DNA of 64,000 bases from Ampullaceana balthica (GCA_944989445.1 CALYLW010000177.1:868556-932555); one strand, 5' to 3'; shown: positions 32,001 through 43,973, counted from the stretch's first letter. Notes: generated by a model not told the origin, from the letters alone. A program made the numbers and translations.

Positions 32001-32884
32001 AAGATAGATCTATAAGTGAGAGAATGAATGAACTGCATATGTTAAACCTCATAAGCGCCCGCCCCTAGTTTTTGAGTCATATTAAATGAAAGTACTTGAA
32101 TCCAGGAGTTATAATATATGCATTTGTTTTCGTTCACCTACAAGATACTTATTTTTAAAATCTCGCTTTACCTTTATTTATTGTTTATAATTGTCGAAAT
32201 TGTTACCGTTTATCATATAGTAAAATAATTGTTCACGTTTTAACTTGCTATAATCATACATTTTCTGTGCAGACAGTTGAATGCTGCTATACTCACCCCA
32301 CCGTAAAGACCTTGTTTTTCTTTAATGGTCACAGCAATAGCGTTGACGATTCCGGAGGAGGGTTTGTAGCTGTCTGTAAAGTTGACGGCGCATGTCAGAG
32401 TTATCGGTCCTGAAACAAAGAGTTATGTCCCTTGGTCAATCCACAAGTTGAGTTACAAGATATTAATATCATAACTTCTTTTTCAATGTTTATTGTTTGG
32501 TTCATTTATTTAATTGAATGGAAATACGATAAATTGATTAAATGTTATATTCAAAAATAAAACAAGTAACTTTTCTCTATCTCGAAGGTTCAAAGGATTG
32601 CTCAGGGGCGCAACAAGAATGTTTATCAAGGAGGTCAACTTCAGACGTAGCATCATTTTATTTTACATGGAGATCACCTTGCGAACTTAAAAAAAAACTT
32701 TTCTTTACCTCAATGCATGAGAGTTAGCAGACCACTCAGTATTTGACACAAATCTCATACCTTTGGCGTATCCCTTTCCAAGAGGTACAATGGGGAGAAT
32801 GGGGCCGTATCCTCCAAATGCTGAGACGGCTTGTGTGCCGACTATGGCCAAAGCCACGAAGGAAGCGAAGATGAAGTGTGCCAT
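29065..32884 (-). CDS. SOD-like gene B: secreted glycine-rich Cu/Zn-SOD-like probable pseudoenzyme, 5 exons
   Basis: Exons on the minus strand: 32761-32884, 32297-32409, 30411-30583, 29614-30061, 29065-29190; 984 nt, 327 residues. Every junction has GT/AG sites and the phases agree. Exon 1 encodes a signal peptide (MAHFIFASFVALAIVGTQAV). Exon 2 has GPITLTCAVNF, matching PQILTC of gene A. Exon 3 has LSATINLFSLVGGPVSVAFT then ERGCYAEDFG, lining up with the beta-strand and GFHVHEFGD...GC region of Cu/Zn SOD, without the copper histidines. Exon 4 encodes a GLGG/GYGGGY block of roughly 90 residues, then GTASEINIDTLQGFSNLKEL. Exons 4-5 join as AGRGVVVCPDAAIDN, matching GRTVVVHEKADD, and end with SCCALHYDSGEQ. 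The two SOD disulfide cysteine positions are retained. The glycine block sits where the SOD zinc loop would be. Expected to be extracellular, without SOD activity. Function inferred only by analogy to SOD-like albumen-gland proteins of snails. Confidence 0.8.
30728..30808. repeat. 15-16-bp repeat in intron 2 of gene B
   Basis: Five copies of GGACCTGCTGATTGT. Confidence 0.85.
31000..32280. other. Intron 2 of gene B
   Basis: At 31330-31400 is a fragment of the 490-bp AAATCC family (ATCAAAATTTCAGATCGATT, GTAATTAAATTATTGCATTT). The rest is AT-rich and unrecognised. Confidence 0.5.
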
Positions 32885-33348
32885 GGTCCTACTGATCTTT
32901 TCTCTGTGGATAAAGGCAAAACAAATAAATATATTTACACTCTGGAGATTTTATTTGATAAAAGAAGCACTAAAATGTCCTTAAATTCGTCTTCCTTCTT
33001 ACGATTAAATTGAACACAATTATAAGCTTTCTTTTGATTTTCTTTCTAATTTTTAATTTACCAATGAACATTTTTATTCAAATTCCAAAATAAAAATTTA
33101 GTAAACAGCAATGAAGAGTGGAAAGTCAGTAAAAAAAAACTCACACAATTCTTTACCTACAAAAACACAATGCTACTTGTATATTGACTATGATGATTAT
33201 CTCCGTTATTTTAAAAGTTATTTGCTTTAATAAATTTGAAGAATCCTTTGCACCTAAATTCTACGTTCAGTTAATTAATGACTACTTCTAATCGGCCTCA
33301 CTGCAGACCGTTCTAACCTCTACTGAAGCTAATCACCTGGGGACGACC

Positions 33349-33358
33349 CTTATAATTA
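33349..33358 (-). promoter_or_regulatory. Possible TATA box of SOD-like gene B
   Basis: AATTATAAGG on the minus strand, about 465 bp upstream of the start codon. An acceptor-like TTATCCACAG sits 22 bp before the ATG, suggesting a leader exon and a 5' UTR intron; CAGTAGAGGTTAGA near 33315 could be its donor. Weaker than the TATA box of gene A. Confidence 0.35.
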
Positions 33359-33651
33359 CCTGGTTACGATCTTGTTGCTGTAACACTGTGATCCCTGATG
33401 ACTGTAACAATTTATAGCAGCCATCAAGCCTCACCCATCTCACGGAGTCATCACGATCTTCACACCAAGGAAAGGCCTGGGGCCCGGGGCCTGGGGCCTT
33501 ACTAAACAAGGAGCAACTGCATGGGCTGGGTTTCGTGTATCATTAACATTTAACAACAAACTGTTCCTCTTGTGGGATGGTTTCATTTTAGTTATTCGAT
33601 ACCAAACCAAATTATTCAACTCTATGTTACAGCTGCTCAGTTAATTATTGT

Positions 33652-35165
33652 TGAGTGTAAGACTAGACTAAATGTTTTGAGTGTAAGACTAGACTAAATG
33701 TTTTGAGTGTAAGACTAGACTAAATGTGTTGAGTGTAAGACTAGACTAAATGTGTTGAGTGTAAGACTAGACTAAATGTGTTGAGTGTAAGACTAGACTA
33801 AATGTGTTGAGTGTAAGACTAGACTAAATGTGTTGAGTGTAAGACTAGACTAAATGTTTTGAGTGTAAGACTAGACTAAATGTTTTGAGTGTAAGACTAG
33901 ACTAAATGTTTTGAGTGTAAGACTAGACTAAATGTTTTGAGTGTAAGACTAGACTAAATGTGTTGAGTGTAAGACTAGACTAAATGTGTTGAGTGTAAGA
34001 CTAGACTAAATGTTTTGAGTGTAAGACTAGACTAAATGTGTTGAGTGTAAGACTAGACTAAATGTTTTGAGTGTAAGACTAGACTAAATGTTTTGAGTGT
34101 AAGACTAGACTAAATGTTTTGAGTGTAAGACTAGACTAAATGTTTTGAGTGTAAGACTAGACTAAATGTTTTGAGTGTAAGACTAGACTAAATGTTTTGA
34201 GTGTAAGACTAGACTAAATGTTTTGAGTGTAAGACTAGACTAAATGTTTTGAGTGTAAGACTAGACTAAATGTTTTGAGTGTAAGACTAGACTAAATGTT
34301 TTGAGTGTAAGACTAGACTAAATGTTTTGAGTGTAAGACTAGACTAAATGTTTTGAGTGTAAGACTAGACTAAATGTTTTGAGTGTAAGACTAGACTAAA
34401 TGTTTTGAGTGTAAGACTAGACTAAATGTTTTGAGTGTAAGACTAGACTAAATGTTTTGAGTGTAAGACTAGACTAAATGTTTTGAGTGTAAGACTAGAC
34501 TAAATGTTTTGAGTGTAAGACTAGACTAAATGTTTTGAGTGTAAGACTAGACTAAATGTTTTGAGTGTAAGACTAGACTAAATGTGTTGAGTGTAAGACT
34601 AGACTAAATGTGTTGAGTGTAAGACTAGACTAAATGTTTTGAGTGTAAGACTAGACTAAATGTTTTGAGTGTAAGACTAGACTAAATGTTTTGAGTGTAA
34701 GACTAGACTAAATGTGTTGAGTGTAAGACTAGACTAAATGTTTTGAGTGTAAGACTAGACTAAATGTTTTGAGTGTAAGACTAGACTAAATGTGTTGAGT
34801 GTAAGACTAGACTAAATGTGTTGAGTGTAAGACTAGACTAAATGTTTTGAGTGTAAGACTAGACTAAATGTTTTGAGTGTAAGACTAGACTAAATGTGTT
34901 GAGTGTAAGACTAGACTAAATGTGTTGAGTGTAAGACTAGACTAAATGTGTTGAGTGTAAGACTAGACTAAATGTTTTGAGTGTAAGACTAGACTAAATG
35001 TGTTGAGTGTAAGACTAGACTAAATGTTTTGAGTGTAAGACTAGACTAAATGTTTTGAGTGTAAGACTAGACTAAATGTTTTGAGTGTAAGACTAGACTA
35101 AATGTTTTGAGTGTAAGACTAGACTAAATGTTTTGAGTGTAAGACTAGACTAAATGTTTTGAGTG
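33652..35165. repeat. 26-bp minisatellite, ~58 copies
   Basis: Unit TTGAGTGTAAGACTAGACTA plus AATGTT. The copies differ almost only at one T/G site (TGTTTTGA or TGTGTTGA), with T forms concentrated in the middle. Confidence 0.97.
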
Positions 35166-35206
35166 TTGTTGACAAGACGGTTGTCATCACAGACATTAAA
35201 TTTGTC

Positions 35207-35491
35207 ACTGGGGCGTGTTCTGCTGTCTCTACACTGGGGCGTGTTCTGCTGTCTCTACACTGGGGCGTGTTCTGCTGTCTCTACACTGGGGCGTGTTCTG
35301 CTGTCTCTACACTGGGGCGTGTTCTGCTGTCTCTACACTGGGGCGTGTTCTGCTGTCTCTACACTGGGGCGTGTTCTGCTGTCTCTACACTGGGACGTGT
35401 TCTGCTGTCTCTACACTGGGGCGTGTTCTGCTGTCTCTACACTGGGGCGTGTTCTGCTGTCTCTACACTGGGGCGTGTTCTGCTGTCTCTA
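35207..35491. repeat. 26-bp GC-rich minisatellite, ~11 copies
   Basis: Unit GGGGCGTGTTCTGCTGTCTC plus TACACT, with one GGGACG copy. It follows the previous array after 41 bp and has the same period but an unrelated sequence. All frames are open. Confidence 0.95.
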
Positions 35492-36221
35492 AAGCTTGTT
35501 TTTGTTTAATATCTTTATTTAAATCAATGGTTTTGTGTGTGGTGAGAGAGGATGATTCTGTATTGGTACTGAACAATAATTTATTGGCTCTATCAGCAAA
35601 GAAACACTTTTATTGCAGTCAGAGGCGGAGGTAAATGTGCAGAAAAAGATGACATCGTCATAGAGACGATCGAATGTTTGGGTGCAGACGGAAGTGGGGT
35701 TAGGGGAGCTAAGCCATCGTAATAGCTACATGGACCCCCCCCCTCTACATTATTTCTCCCATGACCTCTTGACCTCACACCCTGACATATAAATATGACC
35801 CTATGACCACCAGCACTGGTCACTCGCTATAAACCCTCCCCTTACCCAATGTCACATCCCTTCCTGGGCCTCCTCAAGTAGAAATATCCTGTATTGAAAT
35901 AACGTTTAATCCCGTACACCACCGATGGCTTGTTAAAACTTGTCACCGTCATTGTGTTGGTTCAGGGATACATTTAAAAATACAAGATCAAATAGATAGC
36001 GTTTCCTTGCATCCAAGAAATAGTTCTTCCTATTTTTAAAAATATTACCTTTAGAAATGTGCAGGTCATGGGTAATGATTTGTATTTCCTTCTCTTGAAA
36101 TGGACGATTTAAAAAGTGCTTATGACAGTACTTTGGACAGTATCTTGGACAGTACTGTGACAAGCTGTCCCATTAGATATTTTCTGACTCTATGCCACAT
36201 TTCTTGTAATAGATTGTTTTA

Positions 36222-36466
36222 TGACAAGCTATAGGATTACATATCTAGAGTGTTTAGTGACAAGCTATAGAAGTACATATCTAGAGTGTGTTGTAACAAG
36301 CTATAGGAGTACATATCTAGAGTGTGTTGTAACAAGCTATAGGAGTACATATCTAGAGTGTGTTGTAACAAGCTATAGGAGTACATATCTAGAGTGTGTT
36401 GTAACAAGCTATAGGAGTACATATCTAGAGTGTGTTGTAACAAGCTATAGAAGTACATATCTAGAA
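36222..36466. repeat. 36-bp minisatellite, ~7 copies
   Basis: Unit AACAAGCTATAGGAGTACAT plus ATCTAGAGTGTGTTGT. First and last copies are the most diverged. Confidence 0.93.
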
Positions 36467-36944
36467 TCATTGGTTTCTGTAGTTAACAGGGATCGCCCAA
36501 CTTTTTTGCCCTGTACTCCAAATTATAAATGTTTATGTTGACGTTACCCCCGAAGGCGCGAGATCCTGCTCACACGACTTGGAGATTTCGAGTAGCGTAG
36601 TAAGCCCCCCCCCCTTATTTTTTTCTAAGCCAGAGCCTAAAATAAATCTGGTGAGTTTTAGAACCCAGACAAGTTTCTAAAAAAGAATCTGAAAAGGACT
36701 TTTCATGGATACTTTAACTCAAAACTACACGAAAGATCCATATTACAGGCTGAATTTATTTGATAAATATATTTAAAAAGTTGATAGTCGAATATGGTGG
36801 TTATAACGGATATAGGCCTAACGGCACTAAACAATCTATTATAATTATAAATCGGACATAATGTGATAAAGTTGGATTAACAAAAAGTTACTTTAAAAAC
36901 GAACTGAAATTTTAAATTTAATATAATTTAATATCATCAATTAT

Positions 36945-37480
36945 TTTATAAAACACGGTGGTTTCTTCTTTAAATTTCTATTAAGTTCTTTGAGAAAAGA
37001 TGTTGCTTTATTTTTGACACAATTACATCGAAATGGGGCTTTTGATGTCAGGGCAAGTTGGATGCTGTCTTCAGGGTCCAATCGATTTCGCAGCTTTGTT
37101 TTTATGTTCACTAAAGTGAAAAAAATATTTGTTGACAAAGTACGTTGTTGCAAAAGGCAGCAACGTTTTGATAGCCTCCTCATGTGAAAGCCTTTAAAGC
37201 ATTTGACACCCAAAAATTAGTCAGATCTGCTTTGTTTGAAAATCAATACGTGCCCCATTATTGGATTAGAGTTCAAAAATTGCCTCTGCCAACCCTTGAG
37301 GCTCATCTGGTACATCCTCAGTGTCACATGGAAAAGGATCTACAACTACAATACAACTGACATGCAAATCAATAACTGGAAAGTTAACAGTAAACCGCTC
37401 TCTGAAATTGCCAAAATGTCCTATAAGTGTATCTTTGATGTCATCAAAAGTTATATTTACACAATCTTCCAAGTACAAGG
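36945..37480 (-). pseudogene. hAT transposase C-terminal fragment
   Basis: Minus strand, with frame changes: NFPVIDLHV then DPFPCDTEDVPDEPQGLAEA, a DFQTKQ-like segment near 37225, and finally FTLVNIKTKLRNRLDPEDS. This follows the order YFP..D..DPF..D...P.ELQ..L...DFQ...FW...F...N.IK.K.RNRL seen at the C-terminus of ZBED5/EPM2AIP1-like hAT transposases. A LINE fragment abuts at 37497. Confidence 0.65.
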
Positions 37481-37496
37481 AACTTTAAAATGGCCG

Positions 37497-38366
37497 CTAA
37501 CTTGTTTCATTCTGCGTTTTGTTTACAATCATCATCATCATCATCATCATCAGTCCCGTGACCATTGCAGTCGTTGCGGGGGAGTGCATGGACACATCAA
37601 CAGACAACGATCTCCACATTTGTCTATCTTGAGCGGCGGCCAATAGTTCATTCAATCGCATCCCTGTCCTTTCCTTTATATTGTCAAGCCAGCTTTTCCG
37701 CTGTCGACCTCTTCGTCGGCCCTCTTCTACAGGGCCTTGAAGGATGATTTTTGTCAGGGTATCATGTCGGAGTACATGACCGAACCATGCCACCTTACGT
37801 CTCTTAATTTTTGTTATAATGGTTTCTTGACGACCCGCAGTAGAGTTTATTCTGTCCCAGACATATTCATTGGTCTTGTGTTCTAAATAAGAGATCTGGA
37901 TAATTGTCTTCATGCATTTGCTTTCAAATGCCTGCAGCTTGCATTCAATGGTTGCCAGTAGTGTCCAGGTCTTACATCCGTAAAGGACAATGGTTTTAAA
38001 GAGAGCTCTGTAAAGTCTGAGCTTTGTTGGAAATCTTATATTTTGCTGTTCCATATATTTGGTTAACTTCGTCATTGCTGCCATTGCCGACCCAATTCCA
38101 GTTTGAATTTCAGCTTCACAGGTACCATCTCTAGATGTAATGGCTCCTAGATATTTAAAGTTATGTACCTCTTCCAGCTTTTGTTGGTTCATTATGATGT
38201 TTGCCATACTGGCAGCTGAGGTATAAAAACAGTCTTGTTTCCAATATGAAAGCTTTAATCCAAATGCTGCAATATTTTCTCTGGCTGAGATTATACTGAG
38301 ATTGTGTCGCTGCAATTCTTTCTTCAACGCATTCACATGCTTAAAACAGCTTCTATGCTTCTGCAA
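37497..38366 (-). mobile_element. 5'-truncated non-LTR retrotransposon, RT C-terminal region
   Basis: A 289-codon frame on the minus strand. Landmarks: VHNFKYLGAITSRDGTCEAE, then TKLRLYRALFKTIVLYGCKT, a WTLLATIE...LQAFESKC stretch, KRRKVAWFGHVLRHDTLTK, and RRRGRQRKSWLDNI ending in AAAQDRQMWR. This is the domain following the polymerase core in RTE-like and related LINE polyproteins (FxYLGxxI, LYGCExWT, RLxWFGHVxR, GRPxxxWxDxI, AxDRxxWR). It ends in an (ATG)n tail, seen as the (ATC)n run at 37530-37553. Endonuclease and RT core are missing. Clade not settled. Confidence 0.82.
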
Positions 38367-38664
38367 ATGAGTCTTTTGTGTGCTGACATTCTTTTAAAAT
38401 AATTCTACACCCCGTATAAAATCTAATCTTTTTCTTAAATCAGTTCATAGCCCAATGTCATACGATTGGGTTTTTTAATTCTGAATCTTTTATGCTTGTA
38501 CAACTCTCTGGTTTATACGAATTAATATATGTTGTTGCACCAATCGTTGGGTTATATTTGATACAATTAGGTGAACCAGGTACTGTATCAGAAATAGTAT
38601 GAACATAAGGGGGAATTACTCACTCGAACAAATTATTGGGGGAAGGGAGCTCAAGAAATTGGCG

Positions 38665-39085
38665 GCTCTAAGCTTGGCTTGTGTAGCTAATACCTAAAGA
38701 CTCTAAGCTTGGCTTGTGTAGCTAATACCTAAAGACTCTAAGCTTGGCTTGTGTAGCTAATACCTAAAGACTCTAAGCTTAGCTTGTGTAGCTAATACCT
38801 AAAGACTCTAAGCTTGGCTTGTGTAGCTAATATCTAAAGACTCTAAGCTTGGCTTGTGTAGCTAATATCTAAAGACTCTAAGCTTGGCTTGTGTAGCTAA
38901 TATCTAAAGACTCTAAGCTTGGCTTGTGTAGCTAATACCTAAAGACTCTAAGCTTAGCTTGTGTAGCTAATACCTAAAGACTCTAAGCTTGACTTGTGTA
39001 GCTAATATCTAAAGACTCTAAGTTTAGCTTGTGTAGCTAATATCTAAAGACTCTAAGCTTAGCTTGTGTAGCTAATAGCCTACCT
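38665..39085. repeat. 35-bp minisatellite, ~12 copies
   Basis: Unit GACTCTAAGCTTGGCTTGTG plus TAGCTAATACCTAAA, with GG/AG/GA and ACC/ATC variants. Confidence 0.95.
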
Positions 39086-39527
39086 AAAGCCTACCCCGCA
39101 GATTATATTAAAAATCAATTGTGTTTTATTAAATACTAACGTGGACATTATTTACAAAAAGCCGAATAACTAATGTACTGTTATTTGTACACAATTCAAT
39201 GACGTCCGAGTGAAACAATTGATGACGTCAAATCTTCTAAGGTCATTTTGACGCTCTTCACATGGCTCGATTGATCTGAAATTTAGCAGATATCTGTATC
39301 TCCGGTGACAATAATTCATTTTAAAATTGAAATTAAAATGCTCAGACAGCTGTCGAGTTCATTTCAGTGCATAAAATGTTTTATTCTACAAAATCCATGA
39401 ACTTCAAAGAGAAATAATATGTTGTTCTTTTAAGAGTGAACTGTCATCCCAAATTTCAATTGTAAAAATTTAAGAAAAACAATGGGTAAAAATGAGTTAA
39501 ATAAAGATGTTTTGGAAACAAGCTTTT

Positions 39528-39575
39528 CTTTTAATCTTCTGCATAGAAGGAGCGTCTGTAAAAATAAGATAAGAT
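39528..39575 (+). mobile_element. SINE 3' tail
   Basis: AATCTTCTGCATAGAAGGAG, CGTCTGT and ATAAGATAAGATAG match the 3' end of the SINE at 53168-53458. Confidence 0.65.
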
Positions 39576-40032
39576 AGATAATTTTACATTAAAAAAAGGA
39601 ATACATTATTAAAATATAACTTTAAAATATTTTACTTGGCATAGTACATTTTTAACAGAAAAATACCCTTCAACTGGTGTTTGAAAATATTAATTTAAAT
39701 AAACTCAAAAGTTACAGCTATTTAAAATTGTGAGGACTGGCATATTTATTTGCATACTGTAAAATATGTGCTTGAAATGCTGTTCCACCAATACAATAAT
39801 AAGGTTGCACAGGTTTTGTTAATTAGAGTAGCTAATCGCTTAATTTCGAAGTCTCTGTTAGGGACACCATGTAAATGAACAAATCAAAATTCCTCAGTCT
39901 GACCTAGAGATAAATCTCACTGACACTAACTGTTTAAACCAATGTACCCCAGCAAATACATGGGCCCACGGCTCACGGCTCACGGCTCACGGCCCACGGC
40001 TCACGGGGCTTCACATGAAAAAAGGTTAAACA

Positions 40033-40270
40033 CATACACTAATCAATGCATTAAAGAAAAAAACACATATCATAGATACAACACATAATGACATTACAGT
40101 GTACATAAACAACGTTTATCATTTAAAGAAATGTTTGTTATTAAATTAAATTTTGAAAGTAAAGTTTGCAGAGATATGTTTTACTGCAGTCTGGACGACC
40201 TTAGTAGTTGGAATACTGCAATTGTGTGATGGTATAGAAATCCATTGTTTGGTGGCACAAAAAGAGACAG
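40033..40270 (-). mobile_element. CR1-like LINE 3' end
   Basis: The minus strand matches the tail at 2437-2760: a degraded CAAACAATGG...ATACCATCACAC segment and AGACTGCAGTAAAACATAT, equivalent to FKTALK. Frames are broken. Confidence 0.6.
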
Positions 40271-40794
40271 ATCATTCGCCAAATATTTAAGCGCGTGTGT
40301 TAGGAACTGAGATAATACTTATGTATTCAAAAGAGCGTAACTGACGAGTAGGTGAGTAGACAGATAGAAGTTCACTAAGATAAGAAAGGCATGAGTCAGA
40401 AAAGAAAACATACAAAATTATCGCTTTCTCGTGTAGTACAGATAAATTAATTTAATGTTATCATTGGCAAGTGGACTGATTGATAAATATACACATATAT
40501 ATGATAACTCGTAAGAAATTCTATATCGAATTAAACTAAATATATTCAATCATTCGTATCCTGGGTACCAACAAATTTTGGGTTTAAAATGTAATATATT
40601 TATTTTACGTACATTTTTAGCAAATAGACACATCTTAAAATAACTTGACAAAAAATGACGTTTGTCCATTAATCGTTCTATGTAAACTGATTGTACTGCG
40701 TCATTATTTACACAATAAAGTATACACGATCGGTTGCTGGAGAATATATTAACACAAATCTCCAATATTTTACCCATTCGCATGTTTTAGTTAG

Positions 40795-41202
40795 AACACG
40801 ATTTTTGGGGAATAGATGCTGAAATTTTGCAGGGAGACTCGTGCCGACGATAAAAATGATGTATCAAACTTTCAGATCGATCGACTGTACTGTAATTAAA
40901 TTAATGCATTTTTAGATTATTTCTATTTATCTCTATGTAGCATGTTAATTTTTGTGCTAGTGTCGCGGTGCGCATTTATATTGAACAACCTTTTTAATAC
41001 TTTCCTGTCTCGCGGTGCGGTGCGTATTATATTGATGATACTTTTTAAAAATATATTTCCGATCTGTAAATGTAAATGTTAGTAATTGCTAGTCTGTCTC
41101 GCGGTGCGCACTATATTAAACATGTTTTTATATCCCTTTTCCCGTGATCAAATCGAGCTGAAATTTGGCAGGCAGACTGTAGTAGTTTTTTTCCCCTATA
41201 AA
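40795..41202 (+). repeat. Partial copy of the ~490-bp AAATCC element
   Basis: Contains GCTGAAATTTTGCAGGGAGA, TATCAAACTTTCAGATCGAT and TCGAGCTGAAATTTGGCAGG. The left terminus is missing. Confidence 0.65.
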
Positions 41203-42400
41203 TCTAATATATAAAGATGAAAGTTTGTTTGTTTGTTACCCATAGAACTCCACACCGCTGGACCTAGGGTGTTGAAATTTTGAATGGGACCCTCATTTGA
41301 CCCGGGAAAGGTCATATGCTATGTTTCAACCCCAGGTGACCACCCCTAGTGTAAGGGGGCCCATTATGTTGCTTTTTTGCTAATATGAGCTATATAAAGA
41401 CTGAAATCACCAATTCTCATATTTCCCGTGTAGGTAGAAGCATGAAACTCTGAGTAGTTGATAATTACACATCCACGGTGGTAACGAGCAAAAACAATAT
41501 TTAAATTATCACTTACTAGGGACTGGGGCCCAAATTTAGTTTTTTTTTCTTATATAAAAAAGCTGGCTCATCACTAATTCTCCAACTTCCCATGTGGGTA
41601 GAGGCATGAAACTTTGGGAAGTTGTTGAGTAGCCTCTCGCGACAATAATTTGCGTCAAAGAATTTTGAAATTCCCACTCATGGGGGCCGAGGGCCCAAAA
41701 ACGTTTTTTTCCCCCCATTATATGGGCTTTATGAAAATTAAAAATCACTAAGTCTCCTATTTCCCCAGTAGGTAGAAGAATGAAACTTTAATAAGTTGTT
41801 GAGTACCCTTCCGCAATGGTAACAGGCAAAAAAAAATTAAATTATCACATACTGGGGGCCGGGGGCCCAAATGTATTTTTTCCTTAGATGAGCTATTAAA
41901 AACTGAAAACCACTAACTCTCCTATTTTCCGTGTAGGTAGAAGCATGAAACTTTCGTTAGTTGTTAAGTAACATTTCGCGATGTTAACAGGTAAAGAAAA
42001 ATAATATAAATTATCACTTACTGGGGGCACAAATGTAGTTTTTTTCTTATATAAAAAACTGACTCATCAGTAATTCTCCAAGTTCCCGTGTAGGTAGAAG
42101 CATGAAACTTTGGGAAGTTTTTGAGTACACTTCCGCAATGGTAACAGGCGAAAAATAATTTTGAAATTCACACTCATAGGGGCAGGGGGCCAAAAAATTG
42201 TTTTTCCCTTATATGGGAAATACAAAAATCAATCACTCTCATATTTCCCGAGAAGGTAGAAGCATGAAACTTTCGGTAATTGTTAAGTAACATTCAGTGA
42301 TGATAAAAGGTAAAAAAAGTATATAAATTATCACAGACTGGGGGCCCAAAAATTTTTTTAACGGTACAAGATGTAACCAAAGTGTGCATCAAGGGAATTA
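41203..42400 (+). mobile_element. Helitron-like head followed by a ~165-bp tandem block
   Basis: TCTAATATATAAAGATGAAA, then GTTTGTTTGTTTGTTACC, is a typical Helitron 5' end. The following 41390-42360 consists of about six diverged ~165-bp units, each with TAGGTAGAAGCATGAAACTT and a CTGGGGGC...GGGGGCCCAAA stretch. I found no 3' hairpin-CTRR end, so the right boundary is not fixed. Confidence 0.55.
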
Positions 42401-42489
42401 ATTTATTATCTTACTTTATTTGTTAAAATGTTTTACTACAATCATACATAATTTTTTGTTTTATTTATTTATTTATTTTTTAACAAATA

Positions 42490-42730
42490 TCTATATATAA
42501 TTCTCTTCGTGGTCGGACCCTGCGAGACAAGCTGCAAGTATGTTCAACAGATACTAATTTTAGAAAGCAGCGCACCAAATTACTCCACCAATGCATCAAA
42601 AGGTGTGCAAATTAAATATGCGCTGTAAAAAAAATAATTAAATGACGTCATTGTTTTCGCTGATATTTTAATTTTGTAAAAAAGGGAACAATGTAAAAAG
42701 TTATAAAATACTTTGTGTACATTTCAGAAA
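42490..42730 (+). mobile_element. Helitron head fragment
   Basis: TCTATATATAATTCTCTTCG begins the segment. The body GCAGCGCACCAAATTACTCC and GGTGTGCAAATTAAATATGC matches the Helitron at 3697-4136. The 3' end is missing. Confidence 0.6.
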
Positions 42731-43973
42731 CTGGTAAGAAACCACAGACTTTAAAGGTTATTATGTAAAGCCTAATATATATCAAGGGTTAGCGAATAGG
42801 GAAGTTGAAGTAACGATTATCCTATGACGCCAGTCACCAAATATTTGAACTGTTTCTTGATCTACCTTTAGCCATGTGATTTTAATCCATGTTTTTATAA
42901 CCTATTTGAGCAATCATCAGGCGACATATGAATGCACGTCTTTTTAAAAAAAATTAGTTCTAAAAACTGCTAACGTTAATTTCAAGCCACTTTCTCCCTC
43001 TTTTCTCCAGTAACACTTTGATCTCCAGGCATGATTCCTGTGCACCTGTCATTCAATGTATCGCTCCCTTTTGTTTGATTACTCCCCCTTATAATTTGCT
43101 GCTTTGAGAAACAGATGCAACAATCCTCAAACTTATACAAGAATCTGGTCTAATGTCTTCCCACCCCCACACCTCTCCCACTGTTGGTTTCGTCATGGTC
43201 CGTTGGTTACCGTGTCGGCTTGAATGCCGTTGTAGTTGTACACTCATCAAGCCGGTAGTCACGTTTTTTTTTGTAAGTATATCTCGAAAGATGAAGGAAA
43301 TTAAAAGGTTGAAAGTATGACTGGACTAATGACACCATATGTGGTGCTGTCATCAATAATTGAGTTATTTGAAGAAGCTCATATATTTATGGTGCTCGGG
43401 TAGAAGATGTATGTGGTCCTGAGTTAACCAATCTGGCCATAACATCGCCCACAGTAGCAGTGATTCGTGTTATGTTACAATTCTTTTTTGATGAATAACG
43501 TCAGACGAAATCAAGGGAGACCATTCATATAGAATTGTTTGGATCAATAGTTACCACCATAGTACCGTCTCTCCTCTCCCCCGATATCTATGAGTTTATT
43601 TAGCAAACGTTTCAATAATTCACAGTTTACAATTTTTAAAAAAAAATAAGAAGAAAGAATGAAACAATTCAAAGCATACTGGAGCGATTTCCCTAACTTA
43701 AATTTAATTTTCAAATTTGGAGAATAAACAAGAAAATAATAGGATTGAAGGCAAGGGTATTGGATGAACTGGCAGAAAGTCGAGCATAGCGTTAGATGGA
43801 ACATTACATGTGGGACATAAAATGTGGGTCATGAAAGTTGGGACATGAAATGTGGGTCATCAAAGTTGGGACATGACATGTGGGACTTGAAATTTGGGTC
43901 ATCAAAGTTGGGATAAGGGAAATGTGGTTTTAGTGGCGAGGAGAGTTCATTCCCCACTTCCGGGCTGTTTTTG
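42731..43973. other. Intergenic, nothing recognised
   Basis: No gene. A ~36-bp repeat with GGGTCATCAAAGTTGGGACA occurs about three times at 43801-43920. Confidence 0.45.

Noticed and set aside
35159..35634. Frames with GACSAVSTL / GVFCCLYT repeats
   Set aside because: Artefact of the 26-bp array, which lacks stops in all three plus frames.
36221..36541. TSYRSTYLECVV repeat frame
   Set aside because: Artefact of the 36-bp array (multiple of three, so one frame persists).
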